Shown in pieces: positions 36,918 through 42,317 of a DNA stretch of 42,317 nt (position 1 is its first letter; each line of letters opens with the position of its first letter). Under the pieces are notes generated by a model. It saw only the letters and a program-made list of their open reading frames with translations, was not told where the DNA came from and ran no database searches. The translations under genes were made by a program, and so were the position numbers. Origin of the DNA: a virus; the IMG/VR virus record IMGVR_UViG_3300043395_001677, positions 1-42,317 of that record; one strand, 5' to 3'.

Positions 36918-37117
36918 TCTTCTGCTGACTTTCCGTAGAAATAAGTGTCAAACTGTGCGGCGGCTTCGACCGCCTCGCTTATTGGGCGTAATCCACAATT
37001 CAAGTACAGCGGTTCTTCTGCTTCAATCGTTCGCACATCCGACCACCTGTAATGTATCCACCAGTCGCGGCACATTTCGGACCGTTTCACGGTTTTTGGG
37101 GCTTCTCTAATGTTCAT
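36914..37117 (-). CDS. Small protein between two glycosyltransferase genes
   Basis: The 67-residue product starts at ATG 37117, overlapping the preceding stop by 4 bases. It reads MNIREAPKTVKRSEMCRDWWIHYRWSDVRTIEAEEPLYLNCGLRPISEAVEAAAQFDTYFYGKSAEE and has no known motif. Placement suggests a partner in the same modification pathway. Confidence 0.6.
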   Translation of the reverse strand: MNIREAPKTVKRSEMCRDWWIHYRWSDVRTIEAEEPLYLNCGLRPISEAVEAAAQFDTYFYGKSAEE

Positions 37118-37983
37118 ACCGTCACCGCTTTCTGTAGTCGTTCTGATTCCTTCCTGCTGTCGTTGAGCAGGTATAACTCCAGGTCTCTTTGCGCCCAAAC
37201 GGGTTGATTTAACCAGTCGTTGATGCTTACAGGGTAATTGGTCATGTGTTCGCACAGGACGCCCGTATCGCCGTACAACTGAAACCCCGCCAAGAGCGCA
37301 TAGAACGGGAAGCGGATGTCACTCCCAACGGTATCCTTGACGCCTCTCAGCGGGCGAATTTCCTGCACTATCGTTTCGAGCGCAAACCGCGCCGCATCTT
37401 CACCAACAGGCGTGCCGTTCAAACTGTCGGCAATGACTTTTCGTGCCCGCAATAGTCGCTGGACATCGTAGGGGTACAAGTCCATGTCATCTTCAATGAT
37501 CTCGGGTTCGCCTTTGAGTTGCTTTTTCACCGCCGTTACCACGTCCCGATGGATGAGCATACATCCCCAACCGCTTGCGCCGATGGGATAGAGTTTGTCT
37601 TTTTCCAGTGAGGCGGTCAACGGCATAAACGGCATAACTCCAAGTTCGTTCTTGTCAAACCAGACAGGCGCAACGGGGCGGATCGTCCGCCGCATGTAGA
37701 ACCCTGACACATAAGGTATTTTGTGCGACCTGAGCCTGCTCAGCGTATGAGGCGGAAAAAGCATGTCACTGTCCAGTAACAAGATAAACGGGTGTTTGCT
37801 CTTGTAATACCAGTTATTAAAGTGCGTCTGCCGCGCCTCATATCCTTTGGTGGCACGAAGAAAAAACGGTCCTTCGTCGCCCTTTTGTTTTTTTATCCCC
37901 TCGATACTGTCCCGACAGACTCCATTTTCGTTCTCACTGCCCACAACCCCGATGTAAGCAGTCCCTTTGTATTGCTTCGCCAT
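37114..37983 (-). CDS. GT-A glycosyltransferase (GT2-like)
   Basis: The 289-residue protein has a GT-A domain: AYIGVVGSENENGVCRDSIEGIKK at the start, the DXD motif in FILLLDSDMLFP (Asp71-Ser-Asp73), and GASGWGCMLIHRDVV at the acceptor side. The C-terminal part is helical. DXD-type enzymes use UDP- or GDP-sugars with Mn2+. Likely target is a phage structural protein or host glycan. Start ATG 37983 lies 30 bases after a 9-bp GC hairpin. Confidence 0.83.
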   Translation of the reverse strand: MAKQYKGTAYIGVVGSENENGVCRDSIEGIKKQKGDEGPFFLRATKGYEARQTHFNNWYYKSKHPFILLLDSDMLFPPHTLSRLRSHKIPYVSGFYMRRTIRPVAPVWFDKNELGVMPFMPLTASLEKDKLYPIGASGWGCMLIHRDVVTAVKKQLKGEPEIIEDDMDLYPYDVQRLLRARKVIADSLNGTPVGEDAARFALETIVQEIRPLRGVKDTVGSDIRFPFYALLAGFQLYGDTGVLCEHMTNYPVSINDWLNQPVWAQRDLELYLLNDSRKESERLQKAVTV

Positions 37984-38012
37984 GTAGCGAAACCTTTCTC
38001 CCGTAACGGGTA

Positions 38013-38038
38013 ACGGGCGGGCATTGCTACCCGCCCGT
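38013..38038 (-). promoter_or_regulatory. 9-bp GC hairpin upstream of the glycosyltransferase gene
   Basis: ACGGGCGGG and CCCGCCCGT form a perfect 9-bp stem with an 8-base loop in the gap between the NST-repeat protein and the glycosyltransferase. No U-run follows. It may lower transcription or stabilise RNA after the abundant capsid messages. Confidence 0.6.
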
Positions 38039-38045
38039 CATTGTG

Positions 38046-38330
38046 TTAGGTGGTCGTATTGCCCGTGCTGTTGCACGAGATGTACAGGTTGCCGAGTTTG
38101 ACGCCCGTTGAATTGGACGTGAGATAGGTGGTTTTCGTGCCGACGCGGACGCTGTTTGGCAGGATGAGCGCGGTACTGTTTGCGCTCAGTTTCCCGTAGG
38201 TCGCCTGATTGCTGACAAACGCCGCCCCCGAAAAGACAACGCCCGTCGAGTTAAACGTCAGGTTGGACGAACCAACGTCAATCCGCTTTTTGGCAAAATA
38301 GCCACGCGGTGAGGATTGAGGATGTGCCAT
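38046..38330 (-). CDS. Small virion protein with repeated NST motifs
   Basis: The 94-residue protein starts at ATG 38330 with GGAGG upstream. After a basic start (MAHPQSSPRGYFAKKRIDVG) it has a roughly 25-residue repeat carrying NST: LTFNSTGVVFSGAAF, LSANSTALILPNSV, LTSNSTGVKLGNLY, CNSTGNTTT. Spacing fits a small parallel beta structure. A capsid accessory role is likely from position right after the major capsid gene. Confidence 0.65.
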   Translation of the reverse strand: MAHPQSSPRGYFAKKRIDVGSSNLTFNSTGVVFSGAAFVSNQATYGKLSANSTALILPNSVRVGTKTTYLTSNSTGVKLGNLYISCNSTGNTTT

Positions 38331-38342
38331 TATGCACCTCCA

Positions 38343-39290
38343 CTAAACCACGTCAGCGAAGAAGTAACCCAAGTCGGTTGCTACTGCTTTCTGGTCCCAC
38401 GCTTCGGACATCTGGAGGATGTCGCTCTTGCTCTGCGGTTCTTCGTACATGCTGACTTCACCGACGCCGCCACCGCCAGCCCAGGCGAAGGTATAACCCG
38501 CCGAGGCGGTCATAATGCCGGGGTTGGGCGAGACATGGCAAACGAGACAGTCGTCGTCAATGATGGCGGCGGCTGAGAAGGTCTGCCCTTCGTTGGCGCT
38601 GTTGTAGGACGCCTTGCCGACGATGTAGTTCTGGACGCCAAACGCCGAGGCAAGAGCGCCTTCGATGTTCGCCAGAAGCGCGGACTGCACGTATTTCACG
38701 CGGTCAATGATGTCGGGGTGGTTCATCAATGCCTGATGCACGATGTAACCCAGCACCATCGTATTCCCGTCGTAACCCGTGTTGTTGCTGATGGTTCGGC
38801 GGGCGGTCAGAACGTCGTTGATCGGGTCGCCGCTGGTGAAATCGTCCCAGTCGGTGGTCGAGTTGTTGTCGTCCGTTCCCCAGACCGAGGTTTTCATGAA
38901 ATCGGACGCGAAAGCGCGTTCCTTGCGGATGAGCGACTGCTGGGCGAGCCACTGCAAACCCGCCTGCTCCAGCGAAAGCGGCATTTGGTTATTGGCGCGG
39001 TCTTCCTTCGCAATCGGATGCTCCAAACCCCAAATGAGCGCCGTGCCGGTGGTGCTTTCCACGCCGTACCCGGAACGGGCAAAGGCGGCGCCAGGGGCGC
39101 GGTTCTTCATCTCGTCCAGGAACCAGTATTTCTTGGTCATGATGTAGTAGGTGAACGACTTCTTGTCCACCGGGATGACCGGGAACACGCGGGACGCCAC
39201 GAAACGCATATCGTCCTGTTTGTAACCAACCAGCATGTTGGTGAGGACGGGATCGACTGCCTGAATTGATGCTCCAGTAGGTTGTGTCAT
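38343..39290 (-). CDS. Major capsid protein (HK97-fold, Mu T-like class)
   Basis: The 315-residue protein starts at ATG 39290 behind GGAGG. The order protease/scaffold, decoration, then this gene is the Mu-like head layout. Signatures include SRVFPVIPVDKKSFTYYIMTKKYWF, GVESTTGTALIWGLEHPIAKEDRANN and WDDFTSGDPINDVLTARRTI, as in phage major capsid proteins with an E-loop and P-domain helix. No pro-region to be cleaved is obvious. Confidence 0.88.
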   Translation of the reverse strand: MTQPTGASIQAVDPVLTNMLVGYKQDDMRFVASRVFPVIPVDKKSFTYYIMTKKYWFLDEMKNRAPGAAFARSGYGVESTTGTALIWGLEHPIAKEDRANNQMPLSLEQAGLQWLAQQSLIRKERAFASDFMKTSVWGTDDNNSTTDWDDFTSGDPINDVLTARRTISNNTGYDGNTMVLGYIVHQALMNHPDIIDRVKYVQSALLANIEGALASAFGVQNYIVGKASYNSANEGQTFSAAAIIDDDCLVCHVSPNPGIMTASAGYTFAWAGGGGVGEVSMYEEPQSKSDILQMSEAWDQKAVATDLGYFFADVV

Positions 39291-39302
39291 TGTATATTCC
39301 TC

Positions 39303-39716
39303 CTAGCACCGCTGAATATTGCCGCCGCCGTTGAGTAGGACGGTGACAATATCATTCGCGGCGGACGACGCCGAAAGCGCAACGCCGATAAACGCGGTGT
39401 TGTCCGTGCGGGCGGCTTCCGCGCCGAGCGACGTGCTGTTGATGCCGATGTGGTCGCCAATGATGATGGTCGAGGTTGCAACCTTCATCTTGACGATGCC
39501 CGAAAAGGCGACTTCCGCTTCCTCATATCCAGCAGGGGCGTTCATCAGGATGCCAATCGGTCCCAGGGTCAGGGCGGTGGTGCTGTTCAGGACACCCGCC
39601 GCCACAACCTGCCCCGCCGTTGACGCCAGTTTTACGGCGGTGAACTGGCTGGATGCCAGTCCCGTCGAGTTGGCGCACAGGCCGGGGAAGGTGTCATATT
39701 TTCCATTCCATGCCAT
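39303..39716 (-). CDS. Head decoration / fibre-like protein (DUF2190-like)
   Basis: The 137-residue protein starts at ATG 39716 with GGGAGAA upstream. Beta-rich with small residues: QFTAVKLASTAGQVVAAGVL, LTLGPIGILMNAPAGYEEAEVAFSGIVKMKVATSTIIIGDHIGINSTSLG. This matches the DUF2190 capsid-decoration pattern. Encoded directly before the major capsid gene, so made in similar amount. It carries NST motifs, like other head proteins here. Confidence 0.72.
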   Translation of the reverse strand: MAWNGKYDTFPGLCANSTGLASSQFTAVKLASTAGQVVAAGVLNSTTALTLGPIGILMNAPAGYEEAEVAFSGIVKMKVATSTIIIGDHIGINSTSLGAEAARTDNTAFIGVALSASSAANDIVTVLLNGGGNIQRC

Positions 39717-39717
39717 G

Positions 39718-40218
39718 TTATTTCTCCCTCACCGCCCAGGCGGTGAACAGTTCTTTGTTTTCTGCCTTCACGATCTCGAAGGCACGGTTGTACGGCAGTT
39801 TGTGTTCCGCCGAATATTTCAGCACAAGCGCATTGAACGCCGCTTTGGGGTCTTCCACCGCTTCGCCTTCGGTGCTTTTCTGCTCGGTCAGCGCGGACAC
39901 CTTGACGCGCTCGGTCAGGGCGCGCAGTTCACGCAGGATGAGTTCCGCGTTTTCGTCCGTAAGTCCAGCAAGCACGGGGGCAAGGTCGGCGGTTGCGTCG
40001 GTCTGCGCCAGTTCGGCGGCGAATTTCTCCACGCGCGCCTTCTCCTGCGCTTCCCTTTCGATGGCGTCCAGTTTCGCCTTGTACTCGTCGCGTTCCCTCT
40101 TCGACACTTCGTAGTCCTCGGGCAGGGCGGGCGGTGCCTCCTGCGGGGGATTCAACTTCGCATCCAGAAACGCGGTGAATTTTTCCCAGAACGATGTCGG
40201 GATGTTCACAGTTTCCAT
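39718..40218 (-). CDS. Nested scaffold protein from an internal start
   Basis: Within the protease gene, AAGGAG lies 6 bases before ATG 40218, giving a 166-residue C-terminal product (METVNIPTSFWEKFTAFLDAKL...). It is a long coiled coil (YEVSKRERDEYKAKLDAIEREAQEKARVEKFAAEL) with acidic stretches, typical of scaffolds. The site is far better than that of the full-length gene. Nested scaffolds of this type are known for Mu I/Z and lambda C/Nu3. Confidence 0.75.
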   Translation of the reverse strand: METVNIPTSFWEKFTAFLDAKLNPPQEAPPALPEDYEVSKRERDEYKAKLDAIEREAQEKARVEKFAAELAQTDATADLAPVLAGLTDENAELILRELRALTERVKVSALTEQKSTEGEAVEDPKAAFNALVLKYSAEHKLPYNRAFEIVKAENKELFTAWAVREK

Positions 40219-40674
40219 CTTTTTCTCCTTTACGATTTGGACTTCATACAATGCCGCCGCTTCCCCCAGGTGGGGCGTGTGTAGCATTGCATCCCCCAGG
40301 ATAAGCGGCCCCATGATATAGTCGCCGCTCTGGGGGTCTTCCAGCCCGCCGTCGTCCCAGACGACCTCGGGCGATTGATAACGATAAGCACCGTCGCGTA
40401 TTGCGCCCAGTCCTTTTTCGTTCCACTCCGGGATAGCGTATAAACCATCTTCGCGCACTTCCAACCCGATGATATGCCCGCCTGCGGGCGTCTCCTCTTC
40501 GTGACTGCCAAGTTTGATTGGCGGTTTGAAATGCGGTAACTTGAATTTGCGGGCGTATTCGGGGGTGATTTCCCTCACGTTGCCATTCTTGACGACGCGC
40601 CCAAACGGGAACAGGCGGTAAGGTTCGCCCGCCTGTGTAAAAACGAATTGGTCAAAAAGGTATGTGTTGTCCAT
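39718..40674 (-). CDS. Mu I-like prohead protease and scaffold
   Basis: The 318-residue protein starts at ATG 40674 with only a weak ribosome site. The N-terminal domain (VREITPEYARKFKLPHFKPPIKLGSHEEETPAGGHIIGLEVREDGLYAIPEWNEKGLGAIRDGAYRYQSPEVVW) matches phage I-like proteases: HFKPPIKLGH with the catalytic region and the RDGAYRYQSPE stretch. The C-terminal half is scaffold coiled coil, also made separately from the internal start. It should trim scaffold and capsid during maturation. It is preceded by the 18-bp direct repeats. Confidence 0.82.
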   Translation of the reverse strand: MDNTYLFDQFVFTQAGEPYRLFPFGRVVKNGNVREITPEYARKFKLPHFKPPIKLGSHEEETPAGGHIIGLEVREDGLYAIPEWNEKGLGAIRDGAYRYQSPEVVWDDGGLEDPQSGDYIMGPLILGDAMLHTPHLGEAAALYEVQIVKEKKMETVNIPTSFWEKFTAFLDAKLNPPQEAPPALPEDYEVSKRERDEYKAKLDAIEREAQEKARVEKFAAELAQTDATADLAPVLAGLTDENAELILRELRALTERVKVSALTEQKSTEGEAVEDPKAAFNALVLKYSAEHKLPYNRAFEIVKAENKELFTAWAVREK

Positions 40675-40697
40675 AGAAACCAAAAACCGCCAGTCCT

Positions 40698-40715
40698 GCG
40701 GCGATTTGAACTGCC
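40698..40715 (-). repeat. 18-bp direct repeat, copy 1 (operator-like)
   Basis: GCGGCGATTTGAACTGCC on the + strand recurs exactly at 40726-40743, giving a 28-base period in the leader of the protease gene. Confidence 0.9.
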
Positions 40716-40725
40716 AACAAAACGG

Positions 40726-40743
40726 GCGGCGATTTGAACTGCC
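40726..40743 (-). repeat. 18-bp direct repeat, copy 2 (operator-like)
   Basis: Exact copy of 40698-40715, just downstream of the predicted start of transcription from the promoter at 40762-40789. Confidence 0.9.
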
Positions 40744-40761
40744 TTTATTCAGTTGTTGTTT

Positions 40762-40789
40762 ATTCTACCACAAATCAAGTGCTTTTCAG
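40762..40789 (-). promoter_or_regulatory. Candidate promoter for the capsid genes
   Basis: On the - strand CTGAAA (40789-40784), 16 bases, TAGAAT (40767-40762), with TGG as extended -10. It lies between two genes and just upstream of the 18-bp repeats, and would raise protease, decoration and capsid transcription. Confidence 0.45.
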
Positions 40790-41041
40790 CCTCTTCTCAA
40801 ACTGTTGCACCGCCGCCTCAATAAAGGCGCTCTCGCGGGTCATGCCTGTGTTTTGTAATGTCTCAAAGGCATCTATAAATCCATCAATGGGGATGCCGAG
40901 GCGGTCGAGTTTATTCACCGCAAGCGGTTCACCTCTCATCACCATGCGGTACAGGCGCAACCACTGGACGCCAGTTATAAACTCGTGTATCAACCGCTCT
41001 TCCGACTCAAGCCCTTTTTCTATAAGCGTGTCAATGTCCAT
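40775..41041 (-). CDS. Small helical protein of the head module
   Basis: The 88-residue product is set at ATG 41041, 6 bases after AAAGG; ATG 41044 is 3 bases from it. Sequence MDIDTLIEKGLESEERLIHEFITGVQWLRLYRMVMRGEPLAV... is helical. It lies before the protease gene. No family recognised. Confidence 0.6.
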   Translation of the reverse strand: MDIDTLIEKGLESEERLIHEFITGVQWLRLYRMVMRGEPLAVNKLDRLGIPIDGFIDAFETLQNTGMTRESAFIEAAVQQFEKRLKST

Positions 41042-41056
41042 CATCTGCCTTTCTGC

Positions 41057-41287
41057 TTACGGGTCAATGGGTGCGCCGCATTTCACACACTCACACATCA
41101 CCGCGCCCCATTGTCCACAGTGAACGCACTTTTTCAGCGGGTTTTTGTAGTATCCAAGTTCCCGCTTTATTTCATCATTGACCATCTCGAATGATACCTT
41201 GTTTGCCCCTCCATCGTCTCTGCCTGCTACAAAATAGTCGATGTCGGCAACCGATACGCTGGGAAGTTGTGCAACTGTTTTATTCAT
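41057..41287 (-). CDS. Zinc-ribbon hypothetical protein
   Basis: The 76-residue product starts at ATG 41287 with AAAGG upstream. The C-terminus KKCVHCGQWGAVMCECVKCGAPIDP is a CxxC-CxxC ribbon. The N-terminal half is soluble and acidic. Unknown function. Confidence 0.65.
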   Translation of the reverse strand: MNKTVAQLPSVSVADIDYFVAGRDDGGANKVSFEMVNDEIKRELGYYKNPLKKCVHCGQWGAVMCECVKCGAPIDP

Positions 41288-41337
41288 TATCTGCCTTTCA
41301 TCTGAAAAGAACCAACAGGCATATTATAATCCACAAC

Positions 41338-41523
41338 TCACACGTTATCAGTATTAGGAACTTTCGCTCGTTCTCGTTCACGCTTCCGCAACTCCGAAGT
41401 CCTGGGGGTGATGTTCAATACACGCTCGATGGCGTCCAGTTGCAATAATAACGCCTGCCTGACCTGCATCAGGTATTCACGTTCCAGCATCTGCCGCGCC
41501 ACTTGTGTTATTTGCTCATCCAT
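41338..41523 (-). CDS. Small helical protein
   Basis: The 61-residue product overlaps the upstream gene by 16 bases. Helical and charged (DEQITQVARQMLEREYLMQVRQALLLQLDAIERVLNITPRTSELRKRERERAKV). It may be a chaperone or scaffold accessory, but nothing specific shows this. The 50 bases after it hold no feature I can name. Confidence 0.55.
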   Translation of the reverse strand: MDEQITQVARQMLEREYLMQVRQALLLQLDAIERVLNITPRTSELRKRERERAKVPNTDNV

Positions 41524-41945
41524 GCCGCGAATTTATCCATAACCGCACGGAAAGCGGACTGCACCCGCTCGTATGCCTTCGATGCCAATGTCGCGTTTGT
41601 CCACCACCTGCCGACGTGGACGCCCGCCTGACTGCCCTGCCCAATGACGTATTCGGAATACCCAAGCGACGAACCGAAACGCCCTTCCACAAAGTTCGCA
41701 CCGTGTTTTACCGTGCGGATGTCTGGCGCGCCATGCGCCCCGCCGCCCATTGACGACCCCATAGAACGCCCCAGGTTGCCTGTGCGCTTGTATTTGCTCC
41801 TCGGCGGAGGCGACGGATAGGGCGGGACGGACTGATGCACCGCGTCCAGTCCCGCTTGCATCCCCTCATCCAGCGCGGCGTGCATGTGCTGTTTTGACCC
41901 GCGCCACTTCGCCATTAGTTCGGATAGTCCCCGTATCTGTATCAT
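41508..41945 (-). CDS. HK97 gp10-like head-tail connector / neck protein
   Basis: The 145-residue product starts at ATG 41945, overlapping the head morphogenesis stop as ATGA; the longer frame to 42056 is unlikely. MIQIRGLSELMAKWRGSKQHM...AGLDAVHQSVPPYPSPPPRSKYKRTGNLGRSMGSSMGG is the usual start and R-T-G-x-L-G-R-S motif of gp10-like proteins, and the C-terminal VQSAFRAVMDKFAAWM helix is also typical. It should sit in the neck or tail completion ring. Here it is encoded next to the portal and head morphogenesis genes, earlier than is usual. Confidence 0.75.
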   Translation of the reverse strand: MIQIRGLSELMAKWRGSKQHMHAALDEGMQAGLDAVHQSVPPYPSPPPRSKYKRTGNLGRSMGSSMGGGAHGAPDIRTVKHGANFVEGRFGSSLGYSEYVIGQGSQAGVHVGRWWTNATLASKAYERVQSAFRAVMDKFAAWMSK

Positions 41946-42317
41946 GGCATTAGTCCCGGCGGGATGACTGGCGTTGTGAAGCACCTGCAACGGGGATGGG
42001 CGGGCGGTCTGTCGCTCGACATGATAGGTTCGATCTGCCCATCCTTCGGGGCGCAAATGGGGCAGACGCGCTCATCTCTCTGGGTGTTCCATTGCATGTA
42101 CATGACGTACATCCCAAGCGACTGCCACGCCAATTGGTTCCCGTCCTGAAACGCCTTCGTTGTTTCGGTGATGGAAATCATGTCGGCGCGGTTGTCAGAG
42201 AAGACGCCTTCCAGCATATCGTTCAGCATCCCGATGTCACCATTGCCGATAACCCGCCATTGCCTGATAACCGCCTCCGCCTGTGTCTTCGTGGTGACGT
42301 GTATCCCGTTCAGGATG
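41942..42317 (-). CDS. Phage head morphogenesis protein (Mu F / SPP1 gp7-like), C-terminal part
   Basis: This is the C-terminal portion of the gene begun at 318-1; bases 42191-42317 duplicate 1-127. The domain reads RADMISITETTKAFQDGNQLAWQSL, WNTQRDERVCPICAPKDGQ, PPAHPRCRC, with the zinc-binding CPIC and HPRC motifs of the family. Together the full protein is 188 residues. It overlaps the gp10-like gene start by 4 bases. Proteins of this family are minor head components next to the portal. Confidence 0.87.
   Translation of the reverse strand, partial: ILNGIHVTTKTQAEAVIRQWRVIGNGDIGMLNDMLEGVFSDNRADMISITETTKAFQDGNQLAWQSLGMYVMYMQWNTQRDERVCPICAPKDGQIEPIMSSDRPPAHPRCRCFTTPVIPPGLMP
42191..42317. repeat. 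Terminal duplication of bases 1-127 (assembly overlap)
   Basis: The last 127 bases equal the first 127 base for base. The exact odd length matches a common maximum assembler word size, so it is likely an assembly overlap of a circular contig rather than a biological repeat. The unique genome is 42190 bases. Confidence 0.97.

Noticed and set aside
39319-40284. Long + strand frame opposite decoration and scaffold genes
   Set aside because: Antisense to recognised head genes; no motif or start signal.
42191-42317. 127-base direct terminal repeat as a biological end
   Set aside because: The length equals a common assembler word size and the ends fall inside a gene, so an assembly overlap of a circular contig is simpler.
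1-42317. Lysogeny module (integrase, CI-like repressor, excisionase) and CRISPR arrays
   Set aside because: Both strands were searched by eye; no tyrosine or serine recombinase motifs, no phage repressor with peptidase, and no regularly spaced short repeats were found.

Overview
This window is a complete, circularly closed genome of a tailed bacteriophage (Caudoviricetes), about 42.19 kb. The last 127 bases (42191-42317) repeat bases 1-127 exactly. The overlap lies inside a head-morphogenesis gene that reads through the junction without a break, so the molecule is circular or circularly permuted and the cut point is arbitrary. A tape measure, tail-tube proteins, a frameshifted tail-assembly chaperone and the absence of a sheath suggest siphovirus morphology. 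I see no integrase, repressor, transposase, CRISPR array, tRNA or rRNA, so the phage looks virulent. It has primase, helicase, initiator and SSB-like genes but no DNA polymerase and must use the host's. The host cannot be named. Promoters are near-consensus sigma-70 type (TTGACA, 17 bp, TATAAT-like), Shine-Dalgarno sites are AAGGAG-like, and a GH25 lysozyme is the endolysin.

Layout. A divergent promoter pair at 23568-23639 splits the genome. Rightward (+, 23646-27516) runs an early operon of small genes: an HTH protein, zinc ribbons, small membrane proteins, a VRR-NUC nuclease and a Dam-like methylase. Leftward (-, 23539 down to 12141) run SSB-tip proteins, primase, initiator and DnaB-like helicase, then a block at 16456-13308 that looks like an integron gene-cassette array, then a holin-like gene and small genes. 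A terminator at 12125-12140 is followed at once by a promoter for the late genes. Late genes (all -) run from 11913 to 1 and across the junction from 42317 to 27604: XhlA-like protein, exonuclease, endolysin, methylase, tail-fibre/SGNH/beta-helix proteins, ParB-methyltransferase fusion, terminase, portal, head morphogenesis, connectors, protease/scaffold, decoration protein, major capsid protein, glycosyltransferases, adaptors, two tail-tube paralogues, chaperone pair, tape measure, tail tip and a last fibre. The run ends at a terminator at 27545-27568, where it meets the rightward operon. Most neighbouring genes overlap by 4 bases (ATGA/GTGA). No gene-free stretch exceeds about 225 bases.

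Main discovery. Between 13308 and 16456, seven short genes in one orientation are separated by imperfect palindromes with integron attC architecture: an outer RYYYAAC...GTTRRRY pair and inner arms that pair with extrahelical bases. The array begins with a lone GTTGGGC core just downstream of a strong promoter (TTGACA-17-TATTAT), which looks like an attI/Pc arrangement, but no integron integrase is encoded. It is best read as a cluster of attC sites lacking an integrase carried by a phage, a possible vehicle for gene cassettes. Other notable items are a structured leader RNA with interleaved pairing (20157-20280) behind its own promoter, an exact -1 slippery heptamer in the chaperone genes, a nested scaffold start, a GT4-methyltransferase fusion in the head module, and operator-like repeats at three promoters.
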